A program made the translations under genes and the position numbers. From NCBI RefSeq assembly GCF_003851545.1, contig NZ_BHVX01000007.1, positions 223,262-287,261 of the forward strand: DNA of 64,000 nt, read 5' to 3'. Each line of letters opens with the position of its first letter. Position 1 is the stretch's first letter. Below, one piece after another: positions 55,802 to 64,000 of the stretch. Source of the stretch: Ralstonia sp. SET104. GTDB lineage: Bacteria > Pseudomonadota > Gammaproteobacteria > Burkholderiales > Burkholderiaceae. The notes beneath the pieces are model-generated. The model was not told where the DNA came from. It did not search any database and worked only from the letters and a program-made list of their open reading frames with translations.

Positions 55802-56469
55802 ACCAGACCCATCTTCTGCCCGTGCCTCTCCAGACCGCCTGGGATGCGCTGAACGACCCGGCCGTGCTGCAGCGGTGTATTCCAGGCTGCGAGAGCATCA
55901 CGCCCGCCGATGGTGGAGACAACCCTGCCTACGACATCGCCATGACCGCCGCCGTCGGGCCCGTCAAGGCGCGCTTCAAGGGGCGCATGGAACTGGCCGA
56001 CGTGGCACCACCGCGCAGCTACACGCTGCATTTCGACGGCCAGGGCGGTGCGGCGGGCTTCGGCAAGGGCAGCGCGCAGGTGCAGCTCACGCCCGAAGGG
56101 CCGACGGTCACGCGGCTCGCTTACACCGCCACCGCGCAGGTGGGGGGCAAGCTTGCGCAAATCGGATCGCGGCTCGTCGATGGCGCCGCGCGCAAACTGG
56201 CCGATGAGTTCTTCCAGCGTTTTGCGGCAGAATTCGGCACCGCGGACACCACCGGCGCCAATGGTCACACCACGCCTCCCATCGATGGCGTATCGGCCAC
56301 GCAGTCGATCCCCGATCTGGCCGCCGGCGAGCTGCAGGCCCACGGCGCACCACAAGGTGCCGCGCCCAATATCAGCCCGGTACTACAGCCACGCAATCCG
56401 TGGCCGTGGATCATCGTGGCGCTGGTGGCCGTGGCGGCTGCGTACCTGTTTTTGCACCACGGGGCATAA
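55792..56469 (+). CDS. coxG: CoxG-like SRPBCC membrane anchor
   Basis: A 225-residue protein with a SRPBCC (START-like) domain in the first 150 residues (MELNQTHLLPVPLQTAWDALNDP, IPGCESI) and one C-terminal membrane helix (WIIVALVAVAAAYLFL). CoxG recruits CO dehydrogenase to the cytoplasmic membrane and is linked to quinone reduction in Oligotropha/Afipia. Between them lies a Pro/Ala/Thr-rich linker. It overlaps the end of coxE. Confidence 0.87.
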   Translation: MELNQTHLLPVPLQTAWDALNDPAVLQRCIPGCESITPADGGDNPAYDIAMTAAVGPVKARFKGRMELADVAPPRSYTLHFDGQGGAAGFGKGSAQVQLTPEGPTVTRLAYTATAQVGGKLAQIGSRLVDGAARKLADEFFQRFAAEFGTADTTGANGHTTPPIDGVSATQSIPDLAAGELQAHGAPQGAAPNISPVLQPRNPWPWIIVALVAVAAAYLFLHHGA

Positions 56470-56523
56470 TCGAGCCCCCCCGCAACACACACTGAAAGCG
56501 CGCGAAAGCGCAGCAAACGCATC

Positions 56524-57555
56524 ATGGACAGCGTCGATCTTGAAGTCTTGAAAACCAGCGCGCGCTGGCTGAAACAGGGGCGGCGCGTGTTGCTCGTCAC
56601 TGTGGTCAAAACCTGGGGCTCGTCGCCGCGCCCCGAAGGTGCGATGCTCGCGCTGCGCGATGACGGCGTCGTTATCGGCTCGGTCTCGGGCGGATGCATT
56701 GAAGACGACCTCATCGACCGCGTGCGCCGCGAAGGCCTGCATTACATCCAGCCCGAAGCCGTCAAATACGGCATCAGCGCTGAAGAAGCCCACCGCTTTG
56801 GCCTGCCCTGTGGCGGCACGCTGCAACTCGTGCTGGAGCCGCTGAACGCCGCCAGCGGTATCGATGCCCTGCTGCACGCGGTGGAAGCCGGCCAGCTTGT
56901 CGCCCGCACGCTCGACATGGCAACCGGCGCCACCATGCTGGAGCACGCCAACGTGACGGACGGCCTGCAATTTGACGAAGCGCGCCTGGTGACCATTCAT
57001 GGGCCGCGCTACCGGATGCTCGTCATCGGCGCGGGGCAGCTCTCGCGCTACCTCTGCCAGATCGCAGTGGGTCTCGATTACCAGGTCACCGTCTGCGACC
57101 CGCGCGAGGAATACAGCGGAGAGTGGTCGATTCCTGGGGTGGCCATGGTCCGCACCATGCCCGACGATACGGTGATGGCCATGAAGCTGGACGAGCGCTG
57201 CGCCGTCATTGCGCTGACGCACGACCCCAAGCTTGATGACCTCGCACTGATGGAGGCGCTCAAGACGCCCGCATTCTATGTGGGCGCGCTGGGCAGCCGC
57301 CGCAACAACGCCAATCGGCGCGAGCGCCTGAAAGAATTCGACCTGAGCGATGCCGAGCTGGCGCGCCTGCATGGGCCGGTCGGCATCTACATCGGCAGCC
57401 GCACACCGCCGGAAATTGCCATCTCGATCCTCGCCGAAGTGACTGCAGCCAAGAACGGCGTGTCGCTCCCGACCATCCTGCAAGTGGAAGGCGCCAAGGC
57501 CGCGCGCGAGATTGCCGCCAATGCCACGTCGAGTTGCGCAGTGCCGCAAACTTGA
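56524..57555 (+). CDS. XdhC/CoxF-family molybdenum cofactor maturation protein
   Basis: A 343-residue protein: N-terminal XdhC/CoxI domain (WGSSPRPEGAMLAL, GSVSGGCIEDDL, residues 30-65) and C-terminal Rossmann domain (MLVIGAGQLSRYLCQIA near residue 163, GSRRNNANR). XdhC binds the cofactor and helps its sulfuration and insertion. It closes the cox operon, 54 bp after coxG. I saw no mocA-type cytidylyltransferase nearby. The 271 bp downstream (57556-57826) hold no gene I can support. Confidence 0.85.
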   Translation: MDSVDLEVLKTSARWLKQGRRVLLVTVVKTWGSSPRPEGAMLALRDDGVVIGSVSGGCIEDDLIDRVRREGLHYIQPEAVKYGISAEEAHRFGLPCGGTLQLVLEPLNAASGIDALLHAVEAGQLVARTLDMATGATMLEHANVTDGLQFDEARLVTIHGPRYRMLVIGAGQLSRYLCQIAVGLDYQVTVCDPREEYSGEWSIPGVAMVRTMPDDTVMAMKLDERCAVIALTHDPKLDDLALMEALKTPAFYVGALGSRRNNANRRERLKEFDLSDAELARLHGPVGIYIGSRTPPEIAISILAEVTAAKNGVSLPTILQVEGAKAAREIAANATSSCAVPQT

Positions 57556-57826
57556 GTCAACCCTCTGATCGAATAAGATGCTGGAAGGCGACTAAAAGGT
57601 TACATTCTTATAAACTGCTGATTCTGCGCAGGTTTTGGCCGCTTCGCATCACGCGAACCTTGCGGCTCCGCGAACCCTGTTTCGTGTGCGCGGCTTCAAC
57701 TGACGCTACTGCCGCCCCTGCCCCGAACGCGCTGCCAATACACGGCTCACTGGTGCGGCTGCGGTAGCGCTAATTGCAAGCGGGTTGGTCGCCTGCATTG
57801 CCATCAAGGGATTCGAGTTTTTTCGC

Positions 57827-58930
57827 ATGAGTATTCTGCTGACCGGCGCGACCGGTTTCGTGGGCGGCGCCATTGCCGCCAATCTGGCAGTCAAAGGTTT
57901 GCTGGCTGACACACGCTTTGCCGTGCGCGGTGACACGCCTGCCGAGGGGCTGGCACGCTTGCGCAGCAACCTGCGCCGCTTTGAGCTTGCGCAGGGCACG
58001 CTGGACAGCCTAACCGAATCGCAGATCGTGCCGTTCGACCTGCGCGAAGCCGGTGCCGCCAAGCTGGGCGATCCGGAAATCATCATCAACTGCGCGGCGC
58101 TGGCAACGTTCTCGAACCATCCGTCGCTGTGGGAAACCAACGTGGATGGCGTACTGGCGCTGGGCCGGCTGGCCGCGCAAGGCGGGCGCCTCAAGCGCTT
58201 CCTGCAGATCGGCACGGCCATGTCGTGCGGCCAGTTGGCGAACCGCCATGTCAGCGAAAGCTGGGATGTGCCCCCGCTGGAGCAGCACGCGGTGCCGTAC
58301 ACGTACTCCAAAGGGATGGCCGAGCTGAAGCTGCGCGAAGCCGTGCCCGAGCTGCCGCTGGTGGTCGTGCGGCCGTCCATCGTGGTCGGTCACAGCACGC
58401 TGGGCTGCGAGCCGTCGGGCAGCATTTTCTGGATGCTGCGTATGGTGGCCATGCTGGAAACCTTCAGTTGCCGCCTGTCAGACCGCGTTGACATCCTGCC
58501 CGTGGATGATTGCGCTGAAGCCATCGTGCAACTGTCGACCAAGCCCACGCTGGCGCACGACCTGTACCACATCAGCGCCGGCGACGCGAACTCCGAACGC
58601 ATCGAAACGCTCTACCCGCGCTTCAAGCGCTGCCGGACGCCGGAAGAAGATGCCCAGGCGCTGGCCGGCTATGTGTATCAGGAGAAAATCGCAGAGAAAG
58701 CATTGGCACGTAAATTCCTGAGCCTGACGGGCGATGGCAACGTGCGGCTGGTCGCGCGCTGCATTCACCTGTATGCCAAGTTCGCCAGCATGAGCTACGT
58801 GTTCGACAACACGCGACTGGTGCAGGAGACCGGCTTCCAGCCGCGCTCCCTGCTCGCTTACCTTGACCGCTGCCTCGAAACGTCGGACGCCGTGCCGATC
58901 CCCGAGCAGATGCAATGGGACTATAAGTAG
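57827..58930 (+). CDS. Extended SDR/NAD-dependent epimerase-like reductase
   Basis: A 367-residue Rossmann protein: ILLTGATGFVGGAIAANL (residues 3-20), RGDTPAEGLARLRS, an active-site Tyr-x3-Lys-type YSKGMAEL near 160, and RPSIVVGHS near 182. The early segments and C-terminus resemble the thioester-reductase/male-sterility (NAD_binding_4) group. It may reduce or dehydrate an acyl or sugar substrate; substrate unknown. ATG 57827 lacks a strong ribosome site; AAGGGA lies 15 bp upstream. An 8-bp inverted repeat follows. Confidence 0.75.
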   Translation: MSILLTGATGFVGGAIAANLAVKGLLADTRFAVRGDTPAEGLARLRSNLRRFELAQGTLDSLTESQIVPFDLREAGAAKLGDPEIIINCAALATFSNHPSLWETNVDGVLALGRLAAQGGRLKRFLQIGTAMSCGQLANRHVSESWDVPPLEQHAVPYTYSKGMAELKLREAVPELPLVVVRPSIVVGHSTLGCEPSGSIFWMLRMVAMLETFSCRLSDRVDILPVDDCAEAIVQLSTKPTLAHDLYHISAGDANSERIETLYPRFKRCRTPEEDAQALAGYVYQEKIAEKALARKFLSLTGDGNVRLVARCIHLYAKFASMSYVFDNTRLVQETGFQPRSLLAYLDRCLETSDAVPIPEQMQWDYK

Positions 58931-58950
58931 CCGTCGGGTCTACCCGGCTC

Positions 58951-58974
58951 GCACGGCGTGTCATGGCGCCGTGC
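58951..58974. repeat. 8-bp inverted repeat between SDR and mgtC-like genes
   Basis: GCACGGCG (58951-58958) and CGCCGTGC (58967-58974) form a perfect stem with an 8-base loop. No T-run follows, but TATAAC (58975-58980) does, which resembles a -10. It may be a rho-independent-like end for the SDR gene or an operator for the mgtC-like gene. Confidence 0.4.
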
Positions 58975-59036
58975 TATAACCTCCGGCGCCCAACCCAGCA
59001 CCTGAGCAAGACTCCGGTCATCACAAGGAGCCGCCG

Positions 59037-59759
59037 ATGACGCTGCAAGCCATCGCCCATCTCAATGTCGCCACACTGGTGGATTCGTTCATCAGCCTTG
59101 CTTCGGCCTTTGCGCTCGGGTCACTGATCGGCTTTGAGCGGCAGGTCAGGCAGCGCACCGCCGGCCTGCGCACCAACGCGTTGGTGGCGGTTGCTGCATC
59201 GGCGTTCGTCGATATGGCCGCGCAGATCGGCACCGCATCGGACACGACCCGCGTGATTGCTTATGTGGTCTCGGGTGTCGGCTTTCTAGGTGCCGGCACC
59301 ATCATGAAAGAAGGGCTGAACGTGCGTGGGCTGAACACCGCCGCCACGCTGTGGGGCTCGGCAGCCGTGGGGGCGGCGGCGGGCTCCGACCTTATTGGCC
59401 AAGCCATTTTGATCACGCTGTTCGTGCTGGCATCAAACATCTTGCTGCGGCCTGTGGTGGACCGCATCAACCGCACACCGCTGGACAACCAGGCCAGCGA
59501 AGTCACCTACACAATGTGCGTGATCTCGACCAGCGAGCGCCAGAAGGAAGCCCTGGCCGATCTGGAGCGCCTGCTGGAAGACGCCAGCTACCCGATCAGC
59601 GATCTGTCGGTCGAGCCCTTTGGTGATGACCACGTGGAAATCGAAGCCATGCTGATGTCGACCGCTGTGAACGCGGCTGAGCTGGACCGCATCGTCGCGT
59701 CGCTGCAATCGCAGCCGCACGTCGCGCAAGCGTTCTGGAACCCGAGCACAACGGAATAG
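59037..59759 (+). CDS. MgtC/SapB-family membrane protein
   Basis: A 240-residue protein with four to five N-terminal hydrophobic segments and a C-terminal ACT-like soluble domain (VTYTMCVISTSERQKEAL onward). MgtC signatures: GSLIGFERQVRQRTAGLRTNALV and GFLGAGTIMKEG near residues 80-92. Relatives affect magnesium starvation survival and F-type ATPase. ATG 59037 follows AAGGAG. I saw no magnesium-sensing leader motif that I could name in the 106 bp upstream. Confidence 0.87.
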   Translation: MTLQAIAHLNVATLVDSFISLASAFALGSLIGFERQVRQRTAGLRTNALVAVAASAFVDMAAQIGTASDTTRVIAYVVSGVGFLGAGTIMKEGLNVRGLNTAATLWGSAAVGAAAGSDLIGQAILITLFVLASNILLRPVVDRINRTPLDNQASEVTYTMCVISTSERQKEALADLERLLEDASYPISDLSVEPFGDDHVEIEAMLMSTAVNAAELDRIVASLQSQPHVAQAFWNPSTTE

Positions 59760-59777
59760 CCGGAATCGGCGCACTGA

Positions 59778-60245
59778 TCAAAGCGCCTGACTCGCCGCGA
59801 GCGCGAGGATCTTCACCCAGCGTTTGGCTTCCTGGCGATTGCGCATCGGCATTGTCCAATCTGCCTGCGCCTGATGCTTCAGGTGCAGCGCCAGCGCCCA
59901 GGCGCCTTCGCGTTCAACCGCATCGGCACCAGCAATATCGGCGAAGAGAAAGCGCACGTTTTGCCCGTGCAGTTGCAGCGTCCCGCGCTTCTGTTCAGCA
60001 TCAACCGCGATCTGCCCCCAGCTTGCGCGCAGCGATACGATCCGCTGCCCCTTTACGTTGACGCCATGAACGGCGCGGTAGCGCCGGATGAGAGTAACGA
60101 CCGCGCCAGCCAACAGCACCACGGCAACCAGCACCGCCGCGCTGCCCGCCACGGTGCCATGAGCCGCAGCAACCACGGCGTACAACCGGACTGCGCTATA
60201 GATCAACAGACCAATCAGCGCAAACGCGGCAATGATGAACGGCAT
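59778..60245 (-). CDS. Small membrane protein, unknown function
   Basis: A 155-residue protein with two N-terminal hydrophobic segments (FIIAAFALIGLLIYSAVRLY, VAGSAAVLVAVVLLAGAVVTLI) and a soluble C-terminal domain rich in Trp and Lys/Arg, in the style of PH-like domains (RIVSLRASWGQIAVD). No family is assigned. ATG 60245 has AAGGA at an 8-base spacing, but that site lies in a long stem (60254-60300). It follows the DUF2252 gene on the same strand by 150 bp. Confidence 0.7.
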   Translation of the reverse strand: MPFIIAAFALIGLLIYSAVRLYAVVAAAHGTVAGSAAVLVAVVLLAGAVVTLIRRYRAVHGVNVKGQRIVSLRASWGQIAVDAEQKRGTLQLHGQNVRFLFADIAGADAVEREGAWALALHLKHQAQADWTMPMRNRQEAKRWVKILALAASQAL

Positions 60246-60253
60246 GGTGTGAT

Positions 60254-60300
60254 TCCTTGAATGCGCCAGTCGGTTATATCAGCCGAAACGGCGTTCAAGG
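60254..60300 (-). promoter_or_regulatory. 5' leader hairpin enclosing the Shine-Dalgarno
   Basis: On the minus strand CCTTGAA-CGCC pairs with GGCG-CA-TTCAAGG, with an inner TCGG/CCGA pair, giving about 15 bp with small interior loops. The AAGGA ribosome site of the gene starting at 60245 overlaps the 3' arm by four bases. This geometry would hide the site and gives a translational switch. It is seen in sequence; regulation is inferred. Confidence 0.6.
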
Positions 60301-60346
60301 CAAGTCTTTGCCATGCCCGTGCATCAGCCGGGCAATGCAAGACTTG
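60301..60346 (-). repeat. Second leader hairpin, immediately upstream
   Basis: CAAGTCTT (60301-60308) pairs with AAGACTTG (60339-60346), and TGCCCG (60314-60319) with CGGGCA (60329-60334). It abuts the ribosome-site hairpin at 60300/60301 with no gap, so the pair could form a two-stem leader or an alternative fold after DUF2252. Confidence 0.5.
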
Positions 60347-60395
60347 AGGGCGCAGTGGCGAGTAAATCACTGCCATGGCTGCGAAGGTGACGCCA

Positions 60396-61652
60396 TCAGC
60401 GTGCTTTGCCGCCGCGCGCCTGATGATAGTCCTCCGCAAACTCGGCCCATTGCTGGAGCGACACTTTGCACCCATGCGCAGCCAGTTTCAGCGCCGATTT
60501 GCGCCACGCAGTGCCAGCGGCGTAACCCTGGACAGCCTCCACCAGATCGGTGCCGTGCCGGCCGCAACTGCGCAGGTGGCACCAGGCGGCCACACGGGCC
60601 ATGGTTTGCAGCGCATCGTCCAGGTTGGCGACAACGTTCTTACCGGAGCCCAGCGCCACGCGATCCGCCGTTGGCTGCAGGCTTTTGACGACGTACGATT
60701 TCGGCTTCTCACCCTTCGCCCCGTAGACGACACCACGCAGCAACGCCGGCGAGATGGCCTGCGACAGACGCTGGATGTCGACCACGCGCCCGGCCTCGCT
60801 ATGCCACGGCGCCACGCTGCACGCACTGCCCAGCGTATCCGCCCAGACGCTCGGAATGGACAGCTTGATGTCAATCAGACGCAACGTGGCGGGGTCGTTC
60901 TCGGGGCGGGCAAGTACGGAATAGCGCTCCAGCCCCAGGCTGCCCGTACCGGCAATGCGGCGCGCCACGTCGATGGCGATAAAGCGCTGGCCGTGGCCGC
61001 TGCCGTTGCTGTTGCCATTCCCTTGCTCGCCATAGGCTTGCAAGATGCGGCGCGCGCGGCGGGCCTCGTCCTTGCTTGCCCGCAGAGTGCGGCGGCCATC
61101 GATGCGCAGGCTGACCAGATTGCCGTCGCGCACGGTGCGCTGGGCGAGGTACGCCGCCCGGTTGCGCTTGCGCAGGCCGCGCAGCAAGTCGCGCACGATG
61201 CCGGTAGCGGTGGCGCGCTCGACCCAGCGTGGCTTGCCGTCGACCAACGCCGCGGCGTACGTGTCGAGAAAGCGGCGGCACAGGTTGTGGGCGTCTTCAT
61301 CGGCCAGCTTCCAGCCATATGCCGCCACTTGCAGGCTCGACAGCACGCGTACGAGATCGACCGTAAACGGTGCGGCCAGGGCCTCGTCAAAGTCGTTCAT
61401 ATCGAAGTAGACGAGGCCGTTGTCGCCCTTGAAGCTGCCGAAGTTCTCCAGGTGGAGATCGCCGCAGACCAGCGTGCGCGGCGCATCGTGCAGCAGCGGT
61501 GCATCGGCCAGCGATGCCGCATACAGGTTGTTGGTGCCGCGAAAGAATGAAAATGGATCGGCGGCGATGGCATCCAGCTTACGGGTGAGTCTTTCCGGAT
61601 CACGCCCGGCGTTGTATTCAAGAAGAATGCGGGTGCTTTCGTGCATGGTCAT
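60396..61652 (-). CDS. DUF2252-family protein
   Basis: A 418-residue soluble protein of the DUF2252 family. Its kinase-like centre is visible: CGDLHLENFGSF near residue 63 and VYFDMNDFDEAL near residue 82, with a later VVKSLQPTADRV segment. Function is unproven, though the HxDxN-type loop suggests phosphotransfer. Its ATG is 31 bp from the GH15 ATG on the other strand, so promoters overlap. The next gene on this strand lies behind the hairpin pair. Confidence 0.82.
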   Translation of the reverse strand: MTMHESTRILLEYNAGRDPERLTRKLDAIAADPFSFFRGTNNLYAASLADAPLLHDAPRTLVCGDLHLENFGSFKGDNGLVYFDMNDFDEALAAPFTVDLVRVLSSLQVAAYGWKLADEDAHNLCRRFLDTYAAALVDGKPRWVERATATGIVRDLLRGLRKRNRAAYLAQRTVRDGNLVSLRIDGRRTLRASKDEARRARRILQAYGEQGNGNSNGSGHGQRFIAIDVARRIAGTGSLGLERYSVLARPENDPATLRLIDIKLSIPSVWADTLGSACSVAPWHSEAGRVVDIQRLSQAISPALLRGVVYGAKGEKPKSYVVKSLQPTADRVALGSGKNVVANLDDALQTMARVAAWCHLRSCGRHGTDLVEAVQGYAAGTAWRKSALKLAAHGCKVSLQQWAEFAEDYHQARGGKAR

Positions 61653-61683
61653 GGCCTCGTTGAAGTGCTTGGAGTGGAGTGCA

Positions 61684-63564
61684 ATGCCCTCAAGAATCGA
61701 AGATTACGCGTTGATTGGCGATTGCGAAACCGCTGCACTGGTTTCGCGTGACGGCTCCGTCGATTGGCTGTGCTGGCCGCGGTTTGATTCAGGCGCCTGC
61801 TTTGCCGCGCTGCTCGGCACGCCAGACCATGGCCGATGGCGCATTGCCCCCGCTGCCCCGCAAGGCGAGGTGCGCACCATACGCCGCCGCTACCTGCCCG
61901 GCACGCTCGTGCTGGAAACCGTGTTCGAGACCGACACGGGCAGCGTCAGCGTGACTGACCTGATGACCGTGCGCCCGGCCGGCACCGCAACGCCGCGCGA
62001 CGACACCTCTGACCTTATCCGCATCGTACGCGGGCTCTCGGGCACGGTGCCCATCCGCATGGACCTCACGCTGCGCTTTGACTATGGTGCCTCCGTGCCG
62101 TGGGTGAGCCGCATGTCGGAAGCCACGGGCGCGACAGCGGATGGCCCCTGCGACATGCCCGACTGCGTGCTGCGCGCCATCGCCGGGCCCGATATGGTGA
62201 CGCTGCGCACACCCGCGCCCATTCGCGGCGAGAACCTCTCCACCGTGGCGGATTTTTCCCTGAGCGAGGGCGAGGCGATGCCCTTTGTGCTCACGCATTC
62301 GCCGTCGCACCTGCCCTTGCCCGACTCCATTGATGCGATGCAGGCGCAAGTCGATGTGGAAACGCGCTGGCGCGTGTGGTCTGGCCGCTGCCAAGGCGCA
62401 GGTCAATGGACAGAAGCCGTCGAACGCTCGCTCATCACGCTCAAGGCGCTGACGTATCACCGCACCGGCGGCGTGGTGGCCGCGCCCACAACGTCGCTGC
62501 CCGAACAGCTTGGCGGCGTGCGCAACTGGGACTACCGCTACTGCTGGCTGCGCGACGCCACCCTCACGCTGCTCGCGCTCATGAATGCCGGCTATTACAG
62601 CGAGGCGCGCTCGTGGCGCGAGTGGCTCGAACGTGCCATCGCAGGCAGCCCCGCGCAAGTGCAGATCATGTACGGCATTGCCGGCGAACGCCGCCTGGGC
62701 GAATGGACCATCCCCTGGCTGCCCGGCTACGAAGGCGCACAACCCGTGCGGGTGGGCAATGCGGCCGCGCTGCAGTTGCAGCTCGACGTGTACGGCGAAC
62801 TGATGGACGCCCTCTTCATCGCCCGCAAAGGCGGCCTTGATGGCGACGAAGCCTCCTGGCGCCTGCAGGTCGCGCTGATGACGCATCTGGAGGGCATCTG
62901 GCAGACGCCCGACGAAGGGATCTGGGAAGTCCGTGGCCCCTCGCGCCATTTCACGCATTCCAAGGTCATGGCGTGGGTGGCGTTTGATCGTGCCGTCAAG
63001 ACCATCGAGCAATTCAACGTGGACGGCCCCGTGGCGCGCTGGCGCGCCGTGCGCGACCGCATCCACGCGGAGGTCTGCACCCACGGCTACAACGCCACGC
63101 GCGGTTGCTTCGTGCAAAGCTACGGCAGCCAAGAGCTGGATGCCGCACTGCTGATGCTGCCGCTGGTCGGTTTTTTGCCGGCGTGCGACACGCGTATCCA
63201 GGGAACGGTCAAGGCCATTGAAGAGGACCTGCTCGTCGATGGCCTCGTGCGCCGCTACCGCACGGAAGCCGTGACCGACGGCCTGCCCCAGGGTGAAGGC
63301 GTGTTCCTGGCGTGCAGCTTTTGGTATGTCGACAACCTCGTCATGCAGGGCCGCCAGGACGAAGCTCGTGCGCTCTTTGCCAAGCTGCTGATGCTGCGCA
63401 ACGACGTGGGCCTGCTGGCCGAGGAATACGACCCGCATGTGCGCCGGCTGGTCGGCAATTTTCCGCAGGCGTTTTCGCATATCGCGCTCGTGAACTCAGC
63501 GCTGGCGCTATCTGCTGCGGCCGATCATGTCCGCCAGCGCACGGGCGACGGCGCCCGCAGTTGA
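61684..63564 (+). CDS. Glycoside hydrolase family 15 (glucoamylase/trehalase-like)
   Basis: A 626-residue GH15 enzyme: N-terminal beta-sandwich domain (IEDYALIGDCETAALVSRDGSVDWLC) and (alpha/alpha)6 barrel with RNWDYRYCWLRDATLTL near residue 280, QIMYGIAGERRLGEW and GYEGAQPVRVGNAA. Relatives cleave maltooligosaccharides, or trehalose in mycobacteria. ATG 61684 follows GGAGTGGAG; the open frame upstream runs into the divergent gene. No signal peptide is seen, so it acts in the cytosol, possibly on storage glucan or trehalose. Confidence 0.87.
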   Translation: MPSRIEDYALIGDCETAALVSRDGSVDWLCWPRFDSGACFAALLGTPDHGRWRIAPAAPQGEVRTIRRRYLPGTLVLETVFETDTGSVSVTDLMTVRPAGTATPRDDTSDLIRIVRGLSGTVPIRMDLTLRFDYGASVPWVSRMSEATGATADGPCDMPDCVLRAIAGPDMVTLRTPAPIRGENLSTVADFSLSEGEAMPFVLTHSPSHLPLPDSIDAMQAQVDVETRWRVWSGRCQGAGQWTEAVERSLITLKALTYHRTGGVVAAPTTSLPEQLGGVRNWDYRYCWLRDATLTLLALMNAGYYSEARSWREWLERAIAGSPAQVQIMYGIAGERRLGEWTIPWLPGYEGAQPVRVGNAAALQLQLDVYGELMDALFIARKGGLDGDEASWRLQVALMTHLEGIWQTPDEGIWEVRGPSRHFTHSKVMAWVAFDRAVKTIEQFNVDGPVARWRAVRDRIHAEVCTHGYNATRGCFVQSYGSQELDAALLMLPLVGFLPACDTRIQGTVKAIEEDLLVDGLVRRYRTEAVTDGLPQGEGVFLACSFWYVDNLVMQGRQDEARALFAKLLMLRNDVGLLAEEYDPHVRRLVGNFPQAFSHIALVNSALALSAAADHVRQRTGDGARS

Positions 63565-63594
63565 CGCCCCACCAAAGCCGGTAAAATAGCGGCC

Positions 63595-63855
63595 ATGACC
63601 GAATCGACCGCATTGAGCCCCATGTCCGACGACGTAACCAGTGCCTCTGACAGCACGCTGCTTGGCCGCCCCGACAGCCCGTGCATCGGCATCTGCTCGA
63701 CCCTCTTTGACGCGGTCTGCCAAGGCTGCGGACGCACCCAGCTGGAAGTCAGCAACTGGGTCTTCATGACCGACGAAGAGCGCAACGCCGTCTGGACGCG
63801 CATCCTGGCCGAAGGTACCGCACAGGGTTACAACCCCGACGGCAGCCGCAAGTAA
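63595..63855 (+). CDS. DUF1289-family small protein
   Basis: An 86-residue protein with the DUF1289 cysteine pattern SPCIGICSTLFDAVCQGCGRT (two CxxxC-type knuckles around residues 30-46) then a conserved EVSNWVFMTDEER helix. The family is unknown but common in proteobacteria. It starts 30 bp after the GH15 gene; ATG 63622 is an alternative start. A strong terminator follows. Confidence 0.82.
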   Translation: MTESTALSPMSDDVTSASDSTLLGRPDSPCIGICSTLFDAVCQGCGRTQLEVSNWVFMTDEERNAVWTRILAEGTAQGYNPDGSRK

Positions 63856-63894
63856 GCGCGACGCGTCAAACGCAAAAACCCGGCTTCGGCCGTA

Positions 63895-63933
63895 ATGCCG
63901 TTCAGTTAAGACCTGAACGGCATTTTTGTTTTT
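63895..63933 (+). terminator. Rho-independent terminator
   Basis: ATGCCGTTCAG (63895-63905) and CTGAACGGCAT (63913-63923) form a perfect 11-bp stem with a 7-base loop, followed by TTTTGTTTTT. It ends the GH15-DUF1289 transcript. Bases 63934-64000 hold nothing I can identify before the edge. Confidence 0.92.
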
Positions 63934-64000
63934 AGGGTTGGAGTTGTAAACAGAGCGGCAGGCTGTTAACTTTGGTCGCGATGCTGAGCGACCACCTGAC

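Noticed and set aside
57556..57826. Possible small gene upstream of the SDR
   Set aside because: The open frames there are short, disagree between strands, and lack ribosome sites.
61789..63480. 563-codon minus-strand open frame
   Set aside because: It is antisense to the GH15 gene with its conserved motifs.

Overview
The window is high-GC, gene-dense chromosomal DNA that reads as a betaproteobacterium of the Burkholderiaceae, most likely a Ralstonia (R. pickettii-like), probably from the secondary replicon. The grounds are codon use, many LysR-regulator/divergent-operon pairs, a cat-ben benzoate block, a cox-type molybdenum hydroxylase cluster and the bioAFD order. The species is inferred. 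I saw no rRNA, tRNA, CRISPR array, insertion sequence or phage gene.

Layout. 1-929: 5' part of egtB (ergothioneine synthesis), running off the left edge. 1144-6839: a lacI-led operon with a perfect LacI-type operator, an ABC importer (binding protein, two permeases, ATPase) and a GpdQ-like phosphodiesterase. 6878-8656: azoR and a divergent LysR gene. 8784-11958: 2-oxoacid dehydrogenase E1-alpha, E1-beta and E2 without E3. 11960-17136: amidase, M20 amidohydrolase and MFS importer, with a divergent LysR gene. 17359-18956: a zinc-ribbon microprotein and the RNA helicase dbpA. 19143-25970: MFS carrier, LeuD-like, LeuC-like and class III CoA-transferase, with a divergent LysR gene followed by an HMG-CoA-lyase-family enzyme. 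26051-28892: small uncharacterised proteins, two membrane proteins and a lipoprotein. 28948-32291: bioA-bioF-bioD without bioB. 32693-32860: a microprotein behind an unusual repeat-containing promoter. 32947-42741: catB-catC-catA-benABCD-benK-benE in one block, with divergent catR/benM.

42845-45892: a large divergent class A penicillin-binding protein. 46075-49183: a 14-TM exporter with LysR, and creA. 49345-49521: a second microprotein with the same type of repeat upstream. 49901-57555: coxSLMDEG plus an xdhC/coxF gene; the active-site loop is of form II. 57827-63855: an SDR, an MgtC-like protein, a small membrane protein whose Shine-Dalgarno lies in a hairpin, a DUF2252 protein, a GH15 enzyme and a DUF1289 protein, ending at a clear terminator.

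Most of the content is nutrient scavenging. Benzoate is imported by BenK/BenE and taken by BenABCD and CatABC to 3-oxoadipate enol-lactone. The 19-26 kb cluster looks like a C5-dicarboxylate (citraconate/citramalate) route to pyruvate and acetyl-CoA. The lacI operon probably takes up and cleaves a phosphodiester. The least explained signals are non-coding: the paired GGG-N4-CCC-TA units before two microprotein genes, the 20-bp palindrome with three TGGTGCAT repeats near 49.2 kb, and the hairpin pair at 60.25-60.35 kb.
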